Below are positions 1-5,880 of a DNA stretch of 11,879 nucleotides, piece after piece. Source of the DNA: an uncultured Lachnobacterium sp. GTDB lineage: Bacteria > Bacillota > Clostridia > Lachnospirales > Lachnospiraceae. Numbering within the stretch: the stretch's first letter is position 1; every line of letters starts with the position of its first letter. A program made the position numbers and the translations under genes. The stretch lies in the NCBI GenBank assembly GCA_900548765.1, contig URLU01000053.1, positions 1-11,879 on the forward strand. The letters are read 5' to 3'. The notes under the pieces were generated by a model. The model ran no database searches, had not been told where the DNA came from, and worked only from the letters and a program-made list of their open reading frames with translations.

Positions 1-944
1 ACCTTTGTCCCTATTACAACAGCTTCCGGGAACTTATCTGACAAGAGGCATGGCAGTCCACTCACCTGAGCTTCTACTGCCACCATTCCAAATCCCTCAT
101 ATCTGGATGGTAATGCAAATATATCAAAAGCACTGTAATAGTCATTCACATTATCACAGGCAGGAACCATTATAACCTGATTGTCTAATTTGAGCTCCCG
201 TATTAATGCAATAAGCCTGTCCCTGTTTTCCCCATCTCCTATCAGCATTAGTTTAACTCTTCCGCTACAGCCAGCTTCGTTATTGAGTTTTGCTAATAGT
301 CTTAGTAAAAATTTCTGATTCTTTTGGAAACAAAGTCTTCCTATACATCCCAGGAGTATTTCATCCTCCTGAACAGCATATTGAGCTCTTATATCATTTC
401 TTTTTGAAGCATTATATGTGAAGTTCTCCACCTCAATCGCATTATTTACTATGTTCACACACCCTTCATCCACTGCTTTTTTGCCAAACATCCATTCAGC
501 CGCCTGTACTGAGCATGCCATATAGTCTGTGGCATATTTTTTTGCAAATGGTCTCAACACATATTTTAGTAAATTTTTCTTTATTTCACCTTTTGACGCT
601 GTGGAATGGTTGTGAGCTATCCGCACAGGAATCCCAGCTTTTTTTGCCGTATATAGTGGAAAAAAACTCAGTGTATTCATATTTGAGTGTACAATCTTAT
701 AATTATTCTGCTTAAATATATCATACACTTTCTTACAGTATTTCCATGGTTTTGTATATCTTGGTACTATATAAACCCGTCCGCCGGCTTCTTCAATCTC
801 TTCTTTCTGTGGGAGCTTTGAGCCTTCTAAAGCAAAAAAATCAAATTGTATTTTATTTTTATCAATTCGACGATAGTAATTCATGATTACGGTTTCCACC
901 CCACCATAATTCATATCCGTCATCATCACTGCAATTCTTTCCAT
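1..944 (-). CDS. GT4-family glycosyltransferase, 3' end outside window
   Basis: Transfers a sugar from an activated nucleotide donor to a lipid-linked glycan at the cytoplasmic face of the membrane; the acceptor and sugar cannot be told from sequence. The frame is open for 314 codons and runs off the left edge, so the C-terminus is missing. Residues 1-180 look like the N-terminal Rossmann half of a GT-B fold (GGVETVIMNYYR at about 14-25). The second half holds the donor-binding region, with IGRLCFQKNQ near 201-210 and the retaining-GT4 EX7E motif from E283 to E291 (SRYEGFGMVAVEAQ). The ATG is 13 bases after the stop of the upstream sugar-1-phosphate transferase, with only a weak ribosome site, which suggests one transcript and coupled translation. 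It resembles EpsF-type enzymes of exopolysaccharide clusters. The family is secure; the specific role is inferred from the neighbour. Confidence 0.9.
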   Translation of the reverse strand, partial: MERIAVMMTDMNYGGVETVIMNYYRRIDKNKIQFDFFALEGSKLPQKEEIEEAGGRVYIVPRYTKPWKYCKKVYDIFKQNNYKIVHSNMNTLSFFPLYTAKKAGIPVRIAHNHSTASKGEIKKNLLKYVLRPFAKKYATDYMACSVQAAEWMFGKKAVDEGCVNIVNNAIEVENFTYNASKRNDIRAQYAVQEDEILLGCIGRLCFQKNQKFLLRLLAKLNNEAGCSGRVKLMLIGDGENRDRLIALIRELKLDNQVIMVPACDNVNDYYSAFDIFALPSRYEGFGMVAVEAQVSGLPCLLSDKFPEAVVIGTK

Positions 945-957
945 ATGCTTATACTGC

Positions 958-2358
958 CTACTCTGCTCCATCAGCGGTTACGACTGCCTTTAATGTCTTA
1001 AAGAATATCTTCACATTAAACCACCACGAAAAATGCTCTATATAATACAGCTCCATAGCCTGTCTCTCGCCATTTTCATATGTAATATTATTCCTTCCAT
1101 ACGCCTGCCAGTAACCAGTAAGCCCTGGTCTGACAGAAAGCAGCAGGTCACGCTTATCCCCATACAATCTGGTTTCATCATCCAGAACAGGTCTTGGTCC
1201 TATGAAGCTAAGCTCGCCTTTTAGTATGTTAAAAAGCTGTGGCAATTCATCTATGCTGTATTTTCTGATAAATCTGCCTACCTTTGTGACTCTCTGATCA
1301 TTATGAATCTTGTATTCCTTTTTGTACTCTTCCAACTGCTCCTTTGTAAGTGAGCGTTCAAGCTTATCCGCATCTACCCGCATGCTTCTAAATTTATACA
1401 TTTTAAATATTTTTCCATACTGCCCCACTCTGTAGGATACATAGAAAATTGGTCCGCCATCTTCAAGCTTAATGGCAATTGCTGTCACTATTGTTATCGG
1501 CAGGGTAATGATTATTCCAAGGATTGAGAATACTATATCGCCAATTCTTTTTGTTATGGCATGTCCCAGAGACACTTCCCGCTCTCTGATGCTTAAAGTT
1601 TTGTAACCATTCATTTCTTCCACGCCATATCTGTATGAGCTCTTTTCCAGATTTCTAAGAACCCGGTAGACCAGTATTTTTTTCCCCACCAGATAGTCCA
1701 CGTACTCATTTATCTCATTCTCCGCAAGGTGCACAAACACACAATTTACCTTGTGCTCACTGACGTATTTCCGGATATCATCCTTGCAGCCTACGATTGG
1801 GACCCCCTTTATGTCTTTTCTGTCAGTCCTGTCATATGTAATTATTCCTGTAACTATTACACCAGACTCTGCCTTGTCTGTGAATATATCTATCTTCTCT
1901 TCCGCGATTTCTTCCCTTGCAAACAGCAGATTTTCCCCTGCACCTCTGCTTCTCTGTTTCCGGACAATTTCTTTTCCTACCAGCCTCTCTATGAGTATAA
2001 GGGGTATAGCTATGAATAAAAATGTGATAAGTACCGCTCTTGAATAGTCTTCTGATGTCTTTGTCACAAAACAATATACTGTCAATGATACAAATATTCC
2101 TGCGGTCAGCGCAAATACACTTTTTACCTCAGCTCCAAAGCCTCTCCTGAGTATGCCTGAATATATATTCCAGAACATTACTATGACCAAAAATGCCACA
2201 GCTACTGCTGCTGCCATAAACATATAGCGCTCTATCAAATCAAGGAATGTTGCCTGCCTTATCTGACATGCTATGAAAAAAGCTAATTCTATACATATAA
2301 AATCCAGGATTAAAAAATCCAGATGTTTTAATAAGCTGTAATTGTGCTTGTGTTTCAC
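958..2358 (-). CDS. Undecaprenyl-phosphate sugar-1-phosphate transferase (WbaP/EpsL/CpsE type)
   Basis: Starts polysaccharide assembly by moving a sugar-1-phosphate from a nucleotide sugar to undecaprenyl phosphate at the inner membrane. From the GTG chosen here it has 466 residues, normal for the long polyprenyl glycosylphosphotransferases. About four N-terminal membrane segments are visible (beginning LDFLILDFICIELAFFIACQ), then a soluble nucleotide-binding-like region. The C-terminal catalytic domain starts with KRIGDIVFSILG and contains the membrane re-entrant helix, KMYKFRSM, the catalytic Asp-Glu pair in SIDELPQ (about residues 370-371), SFIGPRPVL, and RPGLTGYWQ. A 16-codon longer form from 2406 is open, but GTG at 2358 is preferred: AGGAG lies 8 bases upstream at 2367-2371, the following KHKHNYSLLKHLDFLILD matches the usual family start, and the extension lies partly inside the 90-bp repeat. 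It is followed closely by a glycosyltransferase, fitting an exopolysaccharide or capsule operon. Substrate sugar unknown. Confidence 0.93.
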   Translation of the reverse strand: MKHKHNYSLLKHLDFLILDFICIELAFFIACQIRQATFLDLIERYMFMAAAVAVAFLVIVMFWNIYSGILRRGFGAEVKSVFALTAGIFVSLTVYCFVTKTSEDYSRAVLITFLFIAIPLILIERLVGKEIVRKQRSRGAGENLLFAREEIAEEKIDIFTDKAESGVIVTGIITYDRTDRKDIKGVPIVGCKDDIRKYVSEHKVNCVFVHLAENEINEYVDYLVGKKILVYRVLRNLEKSSYRYGVEEMNGYKTLSIREREVSLGHAITKRIGDIVFSILGIIITLPITIVTAIAIKLEDGGPIFYVSYRVGQYGKIFKMYKFRSMRVDADKLERSLTKEQLEEYKKEYKIHNDQRVTKVGRFIRKYSIDELPQLFNILKGELSFIGPRPVLDDETRLYGDKRDLLLSVRPGLTGYWQAYGRNNITYENGERQAMELYYIEHFSWWFNVKIFFKTLKAVVTADGAE

Positions 2359-2380
2359 TTTTGTTTCTCCTGTGTGTTTT

Positions 2381-2625
2381 ATCCATGCGCATCCGTGCTT
2401 TTGCACTCCGCGTCTGATATAATCTCGCTCCGCTCATTACATCATGTGCTTTCGCACATGATAGATGATTATCCATGCGCATCCGTGCTTCCGCACTCCG
2501 CGTCTGATATAATCTCGCTCCGCTCATTACATCATGTGCTTTCGCACATGATAGATGATTATCCATGCGCATCCGTGCTTCCGCACTCCGCGTCTGATAT
2601 AATCTCGCTCCGCTCATTATATCAT
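2381..2625 (-). repeat. 90-bp tandem repeat, 2.7 copies, with hairpins
   Basis: Copies begin at 2381, 2471 and 2561. The first two are full 90-bp units and the third is about 65 bp. The only differences I see are TT versus CC in one loop and C versus T near the end of copy 3. Each full unit contains a perfect 9-bp stem (2441-2449 with 2454-2462, and again 90 bp on) whose loop reads GAAA on the minus strand, a GNRA tetraloop. A 4-bp stem with loop GGAA (AAAA in copy 1) and an 8-bp stem around GATATAAT (2416-2423 with 2436-2443) are also present. In copies 1 and 2 the latter stem pairs through a G.U on the minus strand but has an A.C mismatch on the plus strand, which favours a minus-strand RNA. 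The array lies immediately upstream of the sugar-phosphate transferase ribosome site, so it would be in that operon's leader. Because the period is 30 codons, the array is stop-free in several frames and produces apparent repeat proteins on both strands; I treat those as artefacts. Confidence 0.95.
2616..2624 (-). promoter_or_regulatory. Candidate extended -10 promoter for the polysaccharide operon
   Basis: On the minus strand TATAAT (2616-2621) is preceded by TGA, giving the extended -10 form TGATATAAT. No good -35 hexamer is visible 16-18 bases upstream. Transcription from here would include nearly the whole repeat array as leader RNA. The site sits in repeat copy 3; copies 1 and 2 have GTAAT instead and lose the -10. 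The reverse strand of each repeat also holds TGATATAAT because the sequence is palindromic, so direction is uncertain. Confidence 0.3.
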
Positions 2626-2869
2626 AATCAGCCATATAAAATACATACCTTACGTGAGATTTCGCTATAGGCATTTCAGTTACGAGTCATTTATCAAATG
2701 TTATCGGCCAATTTTTCCAAGTTATTTACATTACTAATATTTTTTATGGTGGAAATGTCTATGGCACAAAAGAAACCTTTCAACTTTTTTAACTCTAAAG
2801 CCGACCATATTCTGCCAAAGGCGAGGAAATAGCCCATCTTAAAAAATTGTTGGAGTCTAACAAGTCCAA
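2626..2869. other. Intergenic stretch, possible 23-codon ORF remnant
   Basis: This part of the gap between the repeat array and the plus-strand membrane-protein gene has no convincing gene. The only coding hint is a plus-strand reading from ATG 2761 to TAG 2832 (starts MAQKKPFNFFNSKADHILPK), with GGTGGA 7 bases upstream. Just past the stop, another frame continues with AHLKKLLESNKSN and a stop at 2871-2873. It could be a tiny basic peptide, the worn end of a former gene, or chance. No RNA gene or insertion sequence is evident. Confidence 0.2.
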
Positions 2870-2898
2870 TTGATTTTTATAGAATTTTCTGATAGAAT
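2870..2898 (+). promoter_or_regulatory. Sigma-A-type promoter of the membrane-protein gene
   Basis: TTGATT (2870-2875) and TAGAAT (2893-2898) are 17 bases apart, and TGA directly before the -10 adds an extended -10 element. The predicted start of transcription is near 2905, leaving a short leader with AGGGAGGA before the GTG start at 2929. This is one of the best-formed promoters in the window. Confidence 0.7.
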
Positions 2899-2928
2899 GA
2901 AATGCAGTAAATTAGGGAGGATTCCAAA

Positions 2929-3456
2929 GTGAGTAAGTTAACAATTGTATTACTGGTAATTTTAGTAGTTCTTATCGTTGCTTTCATTGCATTATACTTT
3001 CTCGGTAAACGTGCTCAGAAAAAAAAGGAAGAGCAGGATGCACAGATTGCTGCTGCTTCACAGCAGGTTACAATGCTTGTAATAGATAAGAAACGTATGC
3101 GGCTTAAGGATGCTGGTCTGCCTCAGCAGATTCTTGACCAGACACCTAAGATGATGCGCCGCTCTAAGCTTCCAATCGTTAAGGCAAAGGTTGGTCCAAG
3201 AGTTATGTCTCTTATCGCAGATGAGGCTATTTTTGAAGAGATTCCTGTAAAGAAGGAAGTTAAAGCAAGTGTAAGTGGTATTTATATCACAGGTGTCCGC
3301 GGACTTCGTGGTCCTATCGAAAAACCTGCTAAGAAAAAGAGCTTCCGCGCAAGAATGCAGGACAGATACAACAAAGCCAATGCAGAACTTCAGGCTGAGA
3401 AAGAAAGAACTGAAAAAGAAAAAGCTGCTAAGGCTGCTAAAAAGAAAAACAAATAA
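2929..3456 (+). CDS. Small single-pass membrane protein of unknown function
   Basis: I do not recognise a named family. The 175-residue product has one strongly hydrophobic segment at about residues 4-25 (LTIVLLVILVVLIVAFIALY) followed by a basic stretch, which predicts an N-terminal anchor with the rest in the cytoplasm. Residues 45-130 look like a compact mixed domain (VTMLVIDKKRMRLKDAGLPQ; then VSGIYITGVRGLRGP). The last 40 residues are very rich in Lys, Ala and Glu, probably helical or coiled coil with a positively charged end that could touch nucleic acid, ribosomes or acidic lipid. The GTG start is supported by AGGGAGGA about 7 bases upstream. It is a single-gene unit, with its own promoter at 2870-2898 and terminator at 3469-3510. 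The layout recalls YajC-type anchored proteins, but I see no YajC motif. Function unknown. Confidence 0.85.
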   Translation: MSKLTIVLLVILVVLIVAFIALYFLGKRAQKKKEEQDAQIAAASQQVTMLVIDKKRMRLKDAGLPQQILDQTPKMMRRSKLPIVKAKVGPRVMSLIADEAIFEEIPVKKEVKASVSGIYITGVRGLRGPIEKPAKKKSFRARMQDRYNKANAELQAEKERTEKEKAAKAAKKKNK

Positions 3457-3468
3457 GCTTCCAAATTA

Positions 3469-3510
3469 AGCCAGCACCATGGTCAATAAACCATAGAGTG
3501 CTGGCTTTTT
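3469..3510 (+). terminator. Intrinsic terminator after the membrane-protein gene
   Basis: A perfect 9-bp stem pairs 3469-3477 (AGCCAGCAC) with 3498-3506 (GTGCTGGCT). A shorter inner ATGGT/ACCAT pairing lies in the loop, and a T-run ends at 3510. It starts 13 bases after the stop codon. Read from the other strand it is followed only by TTAATTT, so it may weakly stop the convergent minus-strand gene as well. Confidence 0.88.
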
Positions 3511-3552
3511 GCTGCCCTTCATCTAAAGAATCCATAGTGGCAGGTTGGTGGG

Positions 3553-4002
3553 TTAACATGTCAGGCTGAAATTCTTAGAGCCTTTAGGTGAGACAGCAAG
3601 CTTTATCTTGCAGTCCCCTACATATTCGTAATTGGCGTCAAGAGCATAATCCACTTCTACAGTTATAAGCTCATCAGTTTCCACCACATGTATATCCCTT
3701 GTATCTATTCCTATCTGCAGGCTGCCAAATGGAGTGTAATAATATGTAACATTCTTTTTGTCTTTTTCAAAAACCATATGTACACTCATCTCACCCTGAC
3801 GCAGCACCTCAAGTGTGTTGTCTGTGAACTTTATTTTAGTCTTTGAAGGATCATTAATCCCCTCCATTATCTCATCATATACTACGAAATGCTTTCCATT
3901 TCTGAAAAAATATTCTCCCTTTGATATTACTTCCGTGTTTTCAGGTTCCTGCTCCTGTGCCATTTGAAGACCACTGAGTGATACCAGTACATCTTTTGTC
4001 AT
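3553..4002 (-). CDS. DUF1934 (YwiB-like) beta-barrel protein
   Basis: A soluble protein of 149 residues resembling the DUF1934 family, which includes Bacillus YwiB and is thought to adopt a calycin-like beta-barrel; its biochemical role is not established. Visible features are a strand-rich layout, the N-terminal MTKDVLVSLSGLQ, GEYFFRNGKHFVVYDE near residue 30-45, TYYYTPFGSLQIGIDT in the middle, and EVDYALDANYEYVGDCKIKL near the end. There is no signal peptide or membrane segment. The start at 4002 is chosen because AGGAG lies at 4013-4017 and a TATAAT at 4032-4037 would place the transcript start downstream of the alternative ATG at 4029. It follows spoIIR on the same strand after a gap of about 105 bases and is convergent with the membrane-protein gene. 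Family assignment is from recalled sequence pattern and reasonably sure; function is unknown. Confidence 0.8.
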   Translation of the reverse strand: MTKDVLVSLSGLQMAQEQEPENTEVISKGEYFFRNGKHFVVYDEIMEGINDPSKTKIKFTDNTLEVLRQGEMSVHMVFEKDKKNVTYYYTPFGSLQIGIDTRDIHVVETDELITVEVDYALDANYEYVGDCKIKLAVSPKGSKNFSLTC

Positions 4003-4031
4003 TTTATATATACTCCTATCCAGAATCATTT

Positions 4032-4037
4032 ATTATA
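4032..4037 (-). promoter_or_regulatory. Candidate -10 for the DUF1934 gene
   Basis: A consensus TATAAT on the minus strand lies about 15 bases upstream of the AGGAG ribosome site. I find no credible -35 hexamer at the usual distance, so this is weak. If real it gives the DUF1934 gene a promoter separate from spoIIR, sensible since spoIIR should be forespore-specific. Confidence 0.3.
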
Positions 4038-4107
4038 TTAAACTTACAGCCTAAGCACCGCATATGTTTACATCACACTCAATACAAGCCAAACTGCAAC
4101 ATACATA

Positions 4108-4881
4108 CTACATTCTATCCTTTAAAAAATCAAGGATTTTAAATCTTATTTCATAATCCCCCGAATCAAAAACAGCCTCGTACTCCTCCTCATCAAGCAC
4201 TTCCCTCAGCTCTTCCCTTGCATCATCCTCTATTATTTCATACATACTGCCCTTAAAGCACATATTAGGATAAAGCACGCACCACCAATTATGCCCTTTT
4301 GCCTCTCCAAGCTTGACTTCAAGCGCCCTGTACTCTCCTGCTGGAAAAGTATAATCGCCATATGTCTTAACAGGGAATTCACAATCTGCGAGCTCTGCCG
4401 ATGCCCCATAGGCAAATCCATTCTCTCCAAGCACCTGCTCAGCCAGTTCTACTATCTCAGGCAGCTTCTGCTCTACCACTTTTTCAGTCTCTGTAAGGTC
4501 ACTGCACTCCTTAATAAGTGGCTCTATGTATTCTCCCACTGCATCCCTGACCATAAGCTTAACCGCCTGGTCCTCATCACTGTCACTGTTTGCAAGCACA
4601 TGGAATCTCAGTATTTTTTCAGAAATAGACTGCTGCACCTGAGCTGTCTGCACCTCATGATTCATCTTAGAAAAAACAAGCTGCTTCTTGCAGCCATAGA
4701 AAATAGAACATAGTGCCAAAATTCCCAGAAGTGTTATAATTCGTCTTCTTACACATTCGCTATAGCTGTAACTGTTCCTAAATCTATTATTTGCCCTCAT
4801 ATGGTTAGTAGAATCTTTCTTTTTTAATATAATTTTGTTTAATGCCATTCTGTTAAATATCATTTCCTTTAATATCTTCAT
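4108..4881 (-). CDS. spoIIR: Stage II sporulation protein R
   Basis: SpoIIR is made in the forespore under sigma-F and secreted into the intermembrane space. There it activates the SpoIIGA protease to cut pro-sigma-E in the mother cell, coupling gene expression in the two compartments. The product has 257 residues. A hydrophobic segment at about 48-63 (IITLLGILALCSIFYG) after VRRR acts as the secretion signal or anchor. The family core begins at ISEKILRFHVLANSDSDEDQ (about 86-105), continues with VKLMVRDAV, and includes the hallmark KGHNWWCVLYPNMCF. The ATG at 4881 has AGGAG 9 bases upstream and is the best-supported start. That leaves an N-terminal cytoplasmic tail of about 45 basic residues, longer than I expect for the family (Bacillus SpoIIR is about 224 residues in total). 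The upstream neighbour is a gerA operon, separated by the long inverted repeat, so this gene probably has its own promoter, but I could not find a convincing sigma-F site. Confidence 0.93.
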   Translation of the reverse strand: MKILKEMIFNRMALNKIILKKKDSTNHMRANNRFRNSYSYSECVRRRIITLLGILALCSIFYGCKKQLVFSKMNHEVQTAQVQQSISEKILRFHVLANSDSDEDQAVKLMVRDAVGEYIEPLIKECSDLTETEKVVEQKLPEIVELAEQVLGENGFAYGASAELADCEFPVKTYGDYTFPAGEYRALEVKLGEAKGHNWWCVLYPNMCFKGSMYEIIEDDAREELREVLDEEEYEAVFDSGDYEIRFKILDFLKDRM

Positions 4882-4971
4882 ATGAAAATTCTCCTGTCAA
4901 ATTAGTCCATCTTATATTATTTTCTTTCCACTTCATAGCGCATCTTAGTCAGATAGCCTGCTGTGTTGTAG

Positions 4972-5222
4972 ATTCAGTCAGCCACTTGTACTTCCCACAT
5001 AACAGCTTTCGATAATCGGATGATATACAGTTGTTTTCCAGAAAACAATATGAACTGCTGCGGGGTTCCATTAATCCAGGCAACGGAAATATACTTCCCA
5101 ATTTACATACCCTATCCGCGATTTGCTCCCGCAGTTGACTTCATATTTTTTCTGGAAAATACACTGTATATCAGGAGATTAACACAACCTACAATGTAGG
5201 AAGTACAAGTGGCTGACTGAAT
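4972..5222. repeat. 251-bp long inverted repeat, MITE-like element
   Basis: The outer 24 bases are a perfect inverted repeat: 4972-4995 (begins ATTCAGTCAGCC) pairs with 5199-5222. The arms stay in register without gaps. After a divergent 25-base stretch, 5021-5030 (TGATATACAG) pairs perfectly with 5164-5173. The next 24 bases match well around TTTTCCAGAAAA, and CTGCGGG at 5058-5064 pairs with 5128-5134 after a 2-base shift. About 63 bases form the centre. No ORF is inside and I see no clear target-site duplication. The element fills most of the gap between the gerA operon and spoIIR. It could be a non-autonomous transposable element or a very long RNA/DNA hairpin. There is no T-run after it, so it does not look like an ordinary terminator. 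The remaining bases of the gap, 4882-4971 and 5223-5253, show nothing else apart from the spoIIR ribosome site. Confidence 0.85.
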
Positions 5223-5253
5223 TCCCACATTGTAAGTTATCTAACCTCATACT

Positions 5254-5880
5254 CTAATTATTTCCAGGAATTTCTCCCATATTCAAAACCGGCACATTTT
5301 CTTTCGCATCCGTGTCATCATCCATCAAATCTCCAATAGTAACCAGTTCCAGCCCCTCCTCCCTCTGCTTCTTCTCAAGCAGAGTCTCAATATAGCTTCC
5401 TATGTCATTATTCATGCTATCATTTAACTCAAAATAATGATTTATATCATCAACTGCTGCTACATATGTGTTTCTCGGAAAAGTTTCCTCCTGTCTTAGC
5501 GTTTCAATCATCAAATCATAATCATCCTCCCGCTCCAGAAAGCTTTTCCCAAGTATTATCACTTTGAGATGGTTTATGTCCGCATCCAGACTCAAATCGT
5601 TCTCATAGGTCTGTCTGGCACTTCCAAAATCCGTATCATAGACAGGCATTATAGCCACATTTGCTGTCTCCTGCGCATTATCGCTGTTGAGCCCGCTCTT
5701 TGGAAAAGTATAGAAAAACTCTACCCTTCCAGCTTCTTCGTCATAGTCAACTGCTGCCAGCATTGGAAAGCATCTGTTTTCCAGCTCATTAGCATTACAT
5801 CCCACCAGTATTAACATAACAGGAATTAGCACCAGCACCGGCACAATGACATGTAAAAATACAGTTAAATACTTGTTCAT
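5254..5880 (-). CDS. gerAC: Possible nested short GerAC lipoprotein (internal start)
   Basis: An ATG at residue 364 of the fused frame has a near-perfect Shine-Dalgarno, AGGAGG at 5886-5891, 5 bases upstream. Translation from it would give 208 residues that start like a lipoprotein: MNKY, a hydrophobic stretch, then LVGC with C391 as the lipidation site. The mature 181 residues match the first domain of GerAC (NELENRCFPMLAAVDYDEE; HLKVIILGKSFLE; NTYVAAVDDINHYF). GerAC proteins are usually about 370 residues, so the later domains are absent; the frame stops near where domain 2 would begin. GerAC is normally anchored on the outer face of the inner spore membrane, and this form would have that topology. 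That internal initiation occurs is inference from the ribosome site and signal-peptide form. Confidence 0.45.
   Translation of the reverse strand: MNKYLTVFLHVIVPVLVLIPVMLILVGCNANELENRCFPMLAAVDYDEEAGRVEFFYTFPKSGLNSDNAQETANVAIMPVYDTDFGSARQTYENDLSLDADINHLKVIILGKSFLEREDDYDLMIETLRQEETFPRNTYVAAVDDINHYFELNDSMNNDIGSYIETLLEKKQREEGLELVTIGDLMDDDTDAKENVPVLNMGEIPGNN

Noticed and set aside
2359..2406. Longer N-terminus of the sugar-phosphate transferase from ATG 2406
   Set aside because: The extension starts inside the repeat and has no ribosome site; GTG 2358 has AGGAG at the right distance and fits the family start.
2381..2625. CRISPR array
   Set aside because: The 90-bp units follow each other directly with no unique spacers, and no cas genes are present.
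2344..2670. Repeat protein on the plus strand through the array
   Set aside because: Open only because the 90-bp unit lacks stops; no ribosome site, promoter or recognisable domain.
4291..4713. Plus-strand ORF opposite spoIIR
   Set aside because: It is an antisense shadow of a clearly conserved gene with no ribosome site or family character; the similar frames opposite gerAA and serS are rejected for the same reason.
4876..4885. TTCATATGAA at the spoIIR start, resembling the glyA palindrome
   Set aside because: The shared core is short and AT-rich and includes the start codon; the two genes have unrelated control, so chance is more likely than a shared operator.
4882..4971. Sigma-F promoter for spoIIR (GGAAAGAAAA as -10)
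   Set aside because: The -10 resembles the consensus but no matching -35 is found at the right spacing, so it is not supported as a feature.
4972..5222. Integron attC site or IS with transposase
   Set aside because: Length, perfect 24-bp ends and lack of attC core motifs do not fit attC, and there is no ORF for a transposase inside.
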